Positions 46,786 through 58,700 of a stretch of DNA of 64,000 nt are shown piece after piece (the stretch's first letter is position 1; every line of letters begins with the position of its first letter). The notes under the pieces were generated by a model. The model made no database searches. It saw only the letters and a list, made by a program, of their open reading frames with translations, and was not told the DNA's origin. This stretch comes from Lepidurus packardi. Its lineage: Eukaryota; Arthropoda; Branchiopoda; Notostraca; Triopsidae. The stretch lies in assembly GCA_023053545.1 (NCBI GenBank), contig JAKZAN010000006.1:11353412-11417411 (forward strand), in the 5' to 3' direction. The position numbers and the translations under genes were made by a program.

Positions 46786-49700
46786 TTACTGACCTTTGAA
46801 TTGGATTGTCTTGGTTAGCCTATTTCGAATTCTTTGAATTTTAAGTTTTTGAACTTGTTCCTTGCAGTGGTGGTAGTATCGCACTTTGATATAAATCTCT
46901 AGCACTAGTTTGACTAGTTTTAAGGCGTGATTATCCAAAGGATCGCATTCAAACAAATGGCTTGTCAGATCCGTAAAAACACTTTTGAAGTCAATAGCCA
47001 TGAACGCTTACTGAGAAATCCTAGTTACAGATTCGTTTTCAGTCCTCGATCTGAAGGATCTTTCCGCCATTTGGCAAATTTTAACAACGCTTGAAGAGGG
47101 ATAGGTAAGTCCACCATTATCCTTAATGAGCGTTAGGTCAGATGAGGTGATTCATTTGAAATCTCTTAGGGCTTCTTTGCATTTCGAGCAAGCTAACTTG
47201 GTTGAAATACTTCGAACCACATTTCCTAGAATCTGTGTTACTATAAAGTCGTAAACTATTCCTAAAACTACTTCTAACTACTCATAAATATAAATTCTAA
47301 CCTGCAATGTACCCAACAACTTGGTTTGAAAACACTCCTATTTCGACCGCTCGTAAATTCTCCAAGATTTCTTCTCCGAAACTATCTTCCACCGACTGCG
47401 TTAAATTTCCCGCATTTACTAGTGAGGCCTTGGAAGTAGCAGAAGAGGTCACCGTAAAAATTGGCATGGCAGAAAAAGCATTAGAACAGTTGCCGTAATT
47501 GCTCCCTTTAATCTCATGGTGCAAAAGCAGTCTTTTCCATGCCCCTTCGAATTGTCGAGCTGTCGGATTAGTTGAAAAACCACCTCTGCTTCTAATTGCC
47601 GAGAAAAAGACCTCTAGATGGTCTTGGCTTAGCTTATATGTTAGTAAATACCTAAATACTGAAAATGTAGTGTAGTTTGATCAAATATACATTACTTGAG
47701 CTTCTGCGGAGTGCAACCAATGTACTCATCATACATCAAACTAATCGCTGTCAAATCGTTCCAGAAACCCAGAAAGCCGGTTTTGATAGGACTATCCAAC
47801 ACGCTGCGTTGTTGACCTTCCATTTTGAGAGATTTAATATATGAGCTAATTTCGTTGATTGTATTCCGCATTTCCGAAATGTTTGAAGCCATCAATGGCT
47901 TTTTACACATAGACGCAAGCAGGTTTCGGGAATTCAGGATGTCAAACGCTCTGGAATTCAAGCATTACATAAATATGTAGAGTGTACTGCGTACAAAATA
48001 GAACTTTTACCGGTCAAAAATACGAATAAATTTAACAGTTTCTTCACATCCTTGAAACTGTGGATATGCAGGTGATCCACCCTCATTCTTTAACACACTG
48101 CAGAATTCTAATGCTGTTGCAACCGAATTGCTGGTGGTTTGAGCTGCCAGTCTTACTTTCATGATTTGCTGTCGAAAATTAATATGCTGCAAACGTAGTT
48201 TATTGGCTACGTGTAAACCACTTTTTTCTTGCAATGACTGCAGTGCGGTTATGTATTCCCACTTAATTGCCTGGCGAGATAATATATAACCTTTATAAAC
48301 AAAGAAGTACTATCTGAATTTACTTTGCCATTGCTATAAAGCACATTCTTTTCCAAATTGTTACGGACCAACTTTAACATATGACAAGCATCGTAAATAA
48401 GGAAGACACGGTCTCCTGTGACCGGATGCAGAAAATAAGGTTGGCATTTACTACAATGTAAGATCGCACCAAGGTGCCTGGCCATCGCTTGGTTATTCGC
48501 AGCACCATCAAAGGTCAGGCCAACAATTTTCACATTGGCTTCGTGCAATAAAGAGAGCGTTTCTTTTATAAGATTTGCCTTTTCAGAACCGCTTAAGCCA
48601 TGGACTAGGAAATATGCCAGTGTAATTTTGTTATTCCCATTCACAGTAACGACCAGAAATACTAGAGCTTCTTTGGCAATTGGAAGAGATGTGTTTTCGA
48701 TTCCTGTGCCCATGTCAACCCTCCCTATTTCACGTTTTTGGGCAAAGTCGTAATCGCAAGTTGACATAATAGCCATTTCATCAATTACAAGGTTGTACAT
48801 AAGCACACTACCTGGATTTTTCTCAGTAAATTCAGCGCTTCTGAAAGAAATAGTAATAATATTTTTATAATCTATGAGGATATTGAGCATATATACTTTA
48901 TTTTTAGAACAGATAGTGCCTCTTGACTGAACCCCGGTTTGCCGTCTATTGTTTGAATCCATTTCCTGAGCGTTCGTGGGTGTGGCAAAGCATTACCAAA
49001 AGTTTTGCGGACATAGTCATACGCTTTAGATGAGTAGAAGTTCAACGTCATTGAGAATGCACGAATCTTCGGAGAATAATGTATTTTTCCTTTTTTGCCT
49101 ATAATGAATGTATACTGTTTGAAAAAAAGTTTTCAAGAATCTTTTACCATGATTATAATATAGTTCAAAGAAAATAATTAGTGTTGACAGTGTTGGTTGA
49201 TATAATGGTATTAGAGAAGTTATGCATTAGCCTAAGGGCTATAAAATGTCACCCTTACCAATAAGGCTGGTAGAAATGGAGGATTTAAGCACATCGTTAG
49301 GAAAATTATCGTGCAAAAAGTCAGATGCACCCGTGCTAAGCAAATCTTTTCGGCGTAAAGTAGTCAAAATTGCTTTCAAGTTAAGATTTCTCTTCCGGAG
49401 ACGAAAATTGGTACTCTTAAGAACATGCACTTTCTTAACAGAGCTACGATAAGCACACCATACGATGTTGGACTTTCGCAAAGCTTTTCTTGGGGTATCT
49501 TGCTCACTTGGCTTACAGGAAGCTGCAAAAAGTCTTTTGCGTGGACTAGATTTTAATCGTTTCAGGCTTTGGTTGGCTGAACTTTCTGACTCGGTCACCT
49601 TTGAAAGGAATCTAAGTCGAAATCATGGCATAACAAAATAAAATACTTCTTGAAGGCTATTTTCGACACTTGCTGGTATTAAATCCATAGATTGCTGAGA

Positions 49701-52700
49701 ACACTCCATGGACATCAATGACATATCACACGCGTCCGAACTACGTTCCTCTTCGCTTGGACGCTTCAAATTTAATAAGGTCTCTCCTCCTTCTCTCATT
49801 CCCTCATATTTTTTATCGTTAAAATCCAAATCCTAATTCATTACGGATTTACACAAATTATACTAAGATACAAGAAAGAGGCGCCTTTATACTTGTTCTT
49901 CCAGAACCACGTCGCAGGTGGAAGGAACGCTTTCGTGCGCTTCAGTACTTATCGAAGGATCTAGAACTGAATGAGACATATGATATTGTCACGGTCTAAT
50001 TTTGCCAGGGCATCAATCTAGCAAGGGATTAGAGTAATGTTCGGGAAAGGTGGATTTATAGAACTGTATTCGTGAGGATTACAGGGGTAAAGCTAGGTGG
50101 ACGAAAACACTACATGAAAAACAGAGGACTACTGCCTAACACACTACTAGGAGAGTCTACCCTTTTACGCTCCAACTAACAGACTACCCTCTAGTACTTC
50201 AACTCTCTAACCAACTGACTTGGTTAACTGAAAACATCATCCTCACTCTCAGGGATCCATCCTGCCTGGTGTATCCGTACAGGACGCGTAATCCGGTACA
50301 CAGGCGGATGGATCCTCTGGTGTTACGCTGATCTTAACTAAATAAGTAAAGCGAAGCGTGAGAAAAAGCAAGCAATGCGAAATATAGCCGTGACATTACC
50401 CCCGGCCCGCTTTCGAACGTCCCGGTCGAAACAAGCGGACCACGCGTCGATAGCGCTATCTAGAGGCAATGCCAGGCGAAATTTAATGCCAAGCTTGCAA
50501 GCACATGGTTAAAATCAGCAAGCGTACACACCTAATAGTTGATAACTACTGGTTAAACACTAGACTAAACCGTGGATACTTTGGGGTAACTTGTACTGAG
50601 GGGAACAAGTACGACACTACCACTACACTGATTGTCTTGACTACTGGTCGGCGGTTCCCTCCATGGTCAGCGGGAGTACGCCTCCATGGTCACGCATCCT
50701 TACTTCTATGGCTCGCACACGTCGCACAAGTGCGTCGATGTTGTAGCTGGGTCTGCCCAAGGCGGCTGGCTCATGGAGCCGTAAGGTTGCCTCCAATTGC
50801 TCGATCCGTGTCAGGAGCGCTTGGTCACGTCCAGCGGTTACTCGCCATAGGCACCAACTCAGGATGGCGACGATCACTAGTACTACCACGGTAAACGACC
50901 CGGAGATGGTTATCGAGGGATAGCTGATATCGCCCCATACGCCGGGAGCTTCCTCGAAGAGATTTCTGCGCTGCTTGGCTGCTTTCTGGAAGGTATCCCA
51001 CGTAGTTCTCCAGCTGGCGGCTACGTCACCACTCTCCTTCTCCAGTGTTTTAATGTGATCGGCTATTTTCGGGTCTACCCAGGTAAGGTTGGCCGTGGGC
51101 AGGTGTGGTTGGGTCAGGTTAGTTGGAAAAGCGGACAAAGACCAAGCCGGCATGCGTGAGGTGATATTGGACTGCCCAAAAGAGTCCAAGGAAGCGGCTA
51201 AAATCCACTCCGGGCTGATGGCCACACATGCAACGGGAACTTCGAGAATTCCCATCCCCTGAATTTTTATAGTATTAGTCTGACCTTCCCCGTTCCCTTT
51301 TAGGTTTGGGTGGCAAGCGATTGTCACTCCGATGGTTTTACCGGTTGAGTACAACCATCTGCGTGGACCCACCCGGACTAGGGAGGAGGAGTCGGCTTTC
51401 CTAACTTCCTTCCGGCAGAGCCGTTCCGTCTGGTTAGCCTCATCTTTCATCAGGGCAGCCAGACAGTAAGGCCCCGTAGCTGTTCGTCTGAATTCCCGTA
51501 TCAGGGGGCATACCTTGATCTCGTAGGTCTTACATGAGTCGATTTCACCCTGACTTAGCTCTACGTACGTTTCTCTATCTCCGGAAACAGCCAAATACTC
51601 GGGTAGATCCAAGATTTCACTCACGAGGCGACTATCGGGTATTGGGACGGGTACATGCAGGACGCGAAATAGTTTGAGGTGGTACTGGGGTTCATACAAG
51701 GGGATCTCGATAAATAAACGTAATTTTCCTTGGTAAGCCGCGGAGTGTACCCGACAATTTTGGTATATGGCCCAGAGGCTACCCAAGTCTCCTATCTCGA
51801 CCCCGACCCATCCCTTTGGCACAGCGGCGTTGATTTTTACCAATATTTCGGCAAAGTCAGTGGGTGGGATTAACAAGGGGGACAGCACCCCCGACGCTGC
51901 GGCCACCATACCGTCGCTCAAAGCATTCAGGTACGAGTCGGCCCAGGTAAGGGCCCCCTGTATGGCCCCTTCCCAGATGTCAATGTGAATGTCGAAGAGC
52001 CACGCCTCGTCGTTGTCATGGAGCTGAGCTTTCACCATGCTTTGCGTAAGCTGGAGCCCGGCCTCTAACCCTTGGTATCCCTGGGTAAGTTTCTGTATAA
52101 TCTCAAAGTTCTTCTGTGTTCTCCAAAACGTGCTATTGATTAGAGTCGCCTGATCGGTCACTAGGTGGCTCACGAGGTCTTCTTTCCTACCTATTTCGGA
52201 CAGCCGACGGTTAATGACCTCCAGGTCGCCGTGCGAAGCTGTCCCGAAGAGCCACTTCAACGCCTCTCCTCCGGCATCAATGAGGCCCCTCTTGTTACGC
52301 CCTGCGGGCGGATTGCTAGTCAACCGCTCTAGCGCTGCCGCTCGGTACTGGAGTTCGGCCAAGCGCTTGTGAAAGCTCTCTAGGTCTCTCTGGACCCGGG
52401 TGAGCAGGTCGGGGATTATTCCCTGGTTACGGGTGAATTGCCCTACGTAGCGTTTCTCGATCTTGAGGGCCTCGCCAATTTTTACGAGTAACTGGTTCAG
52501 CGGGTTCGGGTCCACGTCAGTAACCATGACCCACCTCGCACCGGCGAAGATGATCTGGCCTTCGTCCAGGAAGTACACCCCCTCGTGTACTCTCCCCTCC
52601 GAGGCAGCGCCTAGGGCGTCCCCTCCAAGCGACCACAGGAGTAGCATTACCCAGAGGATCACACACCCACCTGTATGGTAAAAAGTTTAGAAGACTGTCA

Positions 52701-55700
52701 AGGTGATTAAGCTACTCTGTTTGTCTACTGTTTCCCTAAGGACAACCACTAGTGTATTTCAACTACATTTGGGGGACGGGAAACTCGGGGTAGGTGTGGT
52801 TAAACTTCCAGGTCACCCGTTCGCTGACCTCCCGTCCAGCAGCATCCCAGGACGCCGCTTAGCCACCGACGACTCCTCTCCAAGCGGGTGAGCCTCGCCT
52901 GAACCGATTCCGACTGGGCCGCGAGTAGGCGGGCCCCTTCGCTAACCTGCATCGACTCCGGGTTAGTTGCCTCACTCCAAGGAGACAGGCTATTCTCCAG
53001 GCGAATTAGGGTACCCTGGATGATCCCTAGTCGGCCCTCTAATCGCTGATCGGTCTGCTCCAACACCGTGGCCAGTGCGCCGAGTACCTGCTCGTAATCA
53101 GTAATCTTAGCTAATAGCTGGGCTTTCCCAAGCGCTTCGGATTCCCCGCCTGCCCTATGGTCAACCGACCTCGCTAACGAATAGCATTCCAGCTTTACTA
53201 GCCGAGATCTTAGTTCCCTCCCATTCCCTCCACTCGGTCGGGAAGAGGGGAGAGACAGAAAGGACACAAGAATCAACTATCGGGTGGCCAAAAGGGGGGA
53301 GTGGGTTATCGGAATACTCCCCCCCCCCTCCTCCAGCGCCAGTTGTCTAGAGGAAGTTTCTCGTGTCTGCCCTTCACCTTCCCTGAAAACGCATAGTAAG
53401 CGAACTCAGACTGTTGTACGCGTTAACAGTGTATTTCAATCTCGGGTAACAGCGGTGGTACCGAAGGTGAATTTAGCAATCTCCGCCCCCCCGTGAGGTC
53501 CACAAGTTGCGGGCACGCTGGTATGCCACAAACTCCAATTTGGCATCCAATTCTTCCAGCTGTTGGGTCAGGTTGGCCATGCGGGCTTCCCATTGGTTTT
53601 CCAGCTCGCCCAAGGCCTGTCGAAGATCCTCTACCTGGCCCCGCCACTCTCCTCGCTCCTGCTGGGCCCTCCAGCGTTCTCCGATTAGGCAGGCCTCCAG
53701 CTGTTTGATTTTCTTGGCAGCGGCGGAAGCCCTCCCCTGCATAGCGACCACCTGCGGTGCTCGAACCCACGCCGGTATCCTCGTCAACTCCGGCATTCCC
53801 TCAAACCTGGAGTCCACCCCCGGGTCTGGGGAGAGTCCCCGAGCGCCCTACTCCTGGCCTGCCGGACGGTTAGTTGGTAGCGGGGGGCTGCAGAGTTGGA
53901 CTGGCTGGGGTGGTATCAACCACCCTAGTGGGGGTGGGGGTATCGTCAGGTCCTGCACCAGCCACTGCCCGCCTACCTGCACCGTTACCGTGGTTGTTGT
54001 TTTTTTGACACTTTCCATGTTGCTCTTGTCACTTCAAGGAATGGGTTTAGAGTGATAGGGCCTCCAACCCTTAGAGAGCGATAGGGCTCACCCCGGGGTT
54101 AGGGGAAGGCCGTGGGCGAGGCGACCCTGACTTGGAAAGGTGCCGACACACTGGGGTGGGCGCGGCCGACTCCCCTTTTTCCCCAAGCGCCTTCTCGCCT
54201 CTCCTCCTCCCTTCGTCCCTTAAACCTCACCTTCCACATCCCCATCGAACCTGACTTTCCCCTTATTCCTTTGAGATCGTCGTAATCCCACGGGCTCATC
54301 CGGGCGGGCACTATACGTTACACTCTCCGTAACGCGAGCCTCAGGCTCCGGAGGGTTTACGTTGTCAGCCTCGGTCGCTTTGTGGGAAAGCAAGTTAGCA
54401 GGTTCTATTGCCAACTCGCTAGCTCCACCCGATACCTCGAGTGTCCGATTGCGCACTTCGAGATCTCGCTCTTCTCCCAACTTGACGAACAAAGTTGGTT
54501 CATCAAAGTCGTTAACCCTGTCCACAAAGGGTTTGAGGCGCGAAATGTGGACTATGTCGGATTTCCGCCTTTTTACCCCCTGGACCTCGTAATCTACGGG
54601 AGACGTCCTACGGAGAATCTTATATGGGCCAAAGAAGCGATGGAGAAGTTTTTCCGACTTCCCCACTTTCCGAACCGGAGTATAAACCCATACAACATCC
54701 CCTACATCGTAGAAACGCTCCTCGTGAGATTCGTCATAGCACTCCTTTTGTTTTGCCTGCACTTTACCCAGGCGTTGTCTTACCGCGCTAAAAGCTTCTG
54801 CGATACGACTTGCCATTTGACCCGCTCTGCTTATGTCAGCGGAGTCGTCCATCCCGTCCACCTCGGCAGAGGCACCCATCGCCACATCGAGGGGGAGTTT
54901 TGGCTCCCTCCCGTAGAGGAGATAGAATGGAGAGAATCCGGTAGATTCCTGCCTCGCCGTATTGTACGCGAAGGTCACTGCGTCTAAACAATCATCCCAA
55001 TCACGATGGTTGCTGCTTACGTACATCGAAAGCATGTCCGCTAGCGTGTGATTGAGACGCTCGGTTAAGCCGTTACATTGGGGATGGTAGGCCGTAGTCG
55101 TAGCGTGATTAGTTTGCATGACCCTAATCAGCTCCTCGGTAAACTCTGCTGTGAAGCAGGTACCTCTATCGCTTAACAAAGTCTCCGGTGCCCCATGTCT
55201 CAACACGAGTTGTTGCACGAAGAATTTGGCAACTTCCTCGGCCGAAGCTGATGGGACAGCCTTGGTCTCAGCCCACTTCGTTAGATAGTCGACTGCTACA
55301 ATAATGTGCTTGTTACCGCGCGGGGTCTCGGGGAACGCGCCAAGTAGATCAATCCCGACTTTCTCGAAAGGCCTGTCAACCTTGATCGGGACCATTAGCC
55401 CTTTCTTTTTCGTCGCTTCTCCTTTCCGGGTTTGACAATCCGTACAGGAGGCGACGTAACGAGCTACTTCCGTGATCATTTTAGGCCAATAGTACCTTTT
55501 GCTGATCTTGTCCCAGGTTCTTTTGAGACCTAAATGACCAGCAGTGACGTCGTCATGACAGGCGTACAAAACCTCCCTTTTCAGAGAAGCAGGTACGCAG
55601 AGCCTTAGGCGACATCCGCCGTTTCTCACTAAAATCCGAAAAAGTTTTCCCTCCTTCATCGTGTATTGCACGACTTGGCGCCTCTGTACGGCCCGCGGAT

Positions 55701-58700
55701 TAAGTGTTTCCAAGATGGCAATAAGCTTTGCCCATCTCGGATCTGAACGTTGTTCTTGTTCCACATCAGCTAAACGAGTATCAACTGCTTGGACACCAAT
55801 CCCGAACACTACCGGGCCGTTGTCGTCGCCTTCTCCAGCTGGGGGGTCAACGGGGTTGCGTGACAGAGGGTCAGCATCATTATGAACCCTCCCACTCCGA
55901 TGTACGATTTGAAACTCGTATTCCATCAGAGCGAGGGCCCACCTAGCTAACCGCCCTGTGGACTCCCGTTTGGTCATTAGCCAACACAATGCGTGATGGT
56001 CTGTGACAGCTTTAAAAGGTTTACCCCAAACATACGGCCTAAATTTCTTTACGGCCCATACGAGGGCTAAGCATTCTTTTTCGGCGGTGGAATAATTCCG
56101 TTCACTTTTATTAAGGAGACGGCTCGCATAAGCGATAACCCTCTCTTCACCATCTTGGCGCTGTGCCAGAACCGCTCCTATGCCAAAATCACATGCGTCA
56201 GGATGGATCTCAAATCCACCATCCAACTCGGGGTGAGCTAGAATAGGCGCCGAAACAAGAGCTTGCTTGAGGTCTTCAAAAGCAGACTGTTGCTCGACAC
56301 CCCATGCAAATGGTGTATTTAATTTGGTAAGCCTGCAGAGAGGTTCGGCCCTAGCTGAAAAATCTTTCACGAATTTTCTGTAGTACGAGCATAGGCTCGT
56401 GAAACTACGAACCGCCGTAAGATTTGCCGGCGTTGGAAAGTCCGTGACGGCTGTTAATTTACTGTCATCCGGCCTAATACCCTCCCGGTCCACTATGTGT
56501 CCAAGCACCTGAACAGTTTCGCAGCCAAAGCGACATTTGCTAGGTTTTAGCTTCAGCCCTGCTTTACCTAAGCATGCCAAAATGGCGTCAACATCTACCA
56601 CATGCTTCTCGAAAGTTTTGGAGAAAATTACCACATCGTCTAGATAGATTAGACAAATTTGCCACTTGAAACCTGCTAAGATAACGTCCATCATCCTTTG
56701 AAAGGTGGCCGGTGCGTTACAAAGCCCAAATGGCATTTTCGTGAATTGGTATAGGCCATTCGGTGTTATGAATGCCGTTTTCTCCCTATCTTCCTCCTTT
56801 ACTCCTACTTGCCAGTAACCTGACATGAGGTCTAAAGTGCTGAAGAATTTCGAACCTTGCATGGAGTCCAAGGCATCATCCGTCCTGGGCAAAGGATAAA
56901 CGTCCTTGATCGTGACGGAATTTAGCCTCCGGTAGTCAACGCAAAAGCGCCAAGTACCGTCTTTCTTCTTTACCAAAACTACGGGGGAAGACCATGGACT
57001 GCTTGATGGTTCTACCACCCCTGCCTCTATCATTTCTTCCACCTGCTGCCTAATCAGCTCTTTTTCCCTGTAGGCGCTCCGGTAGGGAACCTGCGAAACG
57101 GGATTTGCGTTACCCGTATCTATTCCATGCTCTACCACGTTGGATGCACCTAAATCTTCTGAACCCCCGGCAAAGCACTGGCGATGCTTACTTAGCACCT
57201 CTCTAAGCGCTTGCCTTTGATCATCGTCTAATCGATCAGAGATACAGCCATCCAGGGTCTCGTCAGTAACTACTCCTTCCTCTGCTTCCACTACGTGGGG
57301 TACCTGGTCTTCGACACTGCCTAAAACTGTCCCCGCAGCCACCCATTGGGCCTCCGGACCAAAGTTTACTAGCATTACCGGACCGTACCCACCCTGAAAG
57401 GTAGTTATGCTTCGACCTAAGCTGATCCCTTTTTCGATTAATAATCGCTTCTCGGGTTCTACCAGGAAATCCTGAGCTTCGTCTTCAGACGGCGGTGTTA
57501 GTTTACATTCGCCCCATTTGTCTGAACCCTGGTTCACAAGGTGGACATTAATGGGTATTCCCGATCGTGGGGGAATTTTGTGGGCCTGCAAGGAGGCTAA
57601 CCTAAGCGGCCTACCTTGCTTCTTTTGACTTTTCCCTTTTGCGGCCAGCAACAGGCAACTGAAAGGATTCTCTCTCTCGCTGGGATCGCTAGAGGTAGGA
57701 TCAGCGATCTTACTAACGTCTATGTCACTGTCACTTCCGGCTTTTTCACTTGTCAGAGGAGGTCTACAGTTGGGACTTTCGCTATGGATTTCTGAAAGAA
57801 TTTCGCAACAATCTGTGCCTCCTGGGTCCCATGCCTCGTCCTGACCTAACCTTGCCTCGTGGCACTCCACATCCACCACCGCAAGTCCGTGGGAATCCTC
57901 TCTCGCGGTAGAGCCAGTACTTTTGGTTTCGCCCTCGGTGGGGGTTAACGGGCGAACAGCGGAAAAATTCAAATTCGCGCCTTGGTTTACCGTTTTCGTG
58001 GGAGGGGCAACTAGCAGAGCTCCGTTGACGGTCTCGCGGGGAGATCCCTGAAAAAGAAAAATGCACATGGAACGCAAGAAGGGTGGCACTAGAGAGAGGG
58101 GTGTAGAATGTCTTCCCCTCTCTTCTTGGTATTTAGCTACTAGAGACATAGATACGGGCAAGCTCTTCGTTACATCAGTTTCTCGCCGTATCTCCAGAGG
58201 GATTCCCCAACACCCTTTTTCAGTTCTTGCGCTCACACGCGCCTCACCAGGGGAGGTGATTTCCCGTTGTCCCTGGATCGCGCATACCACGGTGTTAAGC
58301 TCACTAGCTACATCCTGAATCTGCCTCACGAAGGTCAGGGCCTCCTCACAAACGGTATCGCGTGCACATTCCTCGTGGCGTATATCGGGTTGCCCTGCGG
58401 GGGTTTCCCGTGGGGCACTCATGCCATTGGCAAGGACTTCAGTACATTGAGGAACCAGAGGCGCCACCTGTTGAGGAGTTTTTAAACAGTCAGGGAGACT
58501 AGTTCGTCCTCGAAAATTTGAGGCTGAGATCGAAACGGGGCTTCCCCGCAGCAGTATCTCGAGTTAAGCAAGGCTTGGCACGTCCTGGTCATCCGAGAGC
58601 GGTGTTACGGGAGCCACTATAGCGTAACCAGCCGGCGTACATTCCTCAATTTGATCCTCAGACTCTCGTTCTTTGCTCGTAGTTTTCTTTGCCTTCCCTA

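Noticed and set aside
50505..50894. Plus-strand ORF at the left end of the errantivirus
   Set aside because: It is antisense to the C-terminus of Env, with no known domain.
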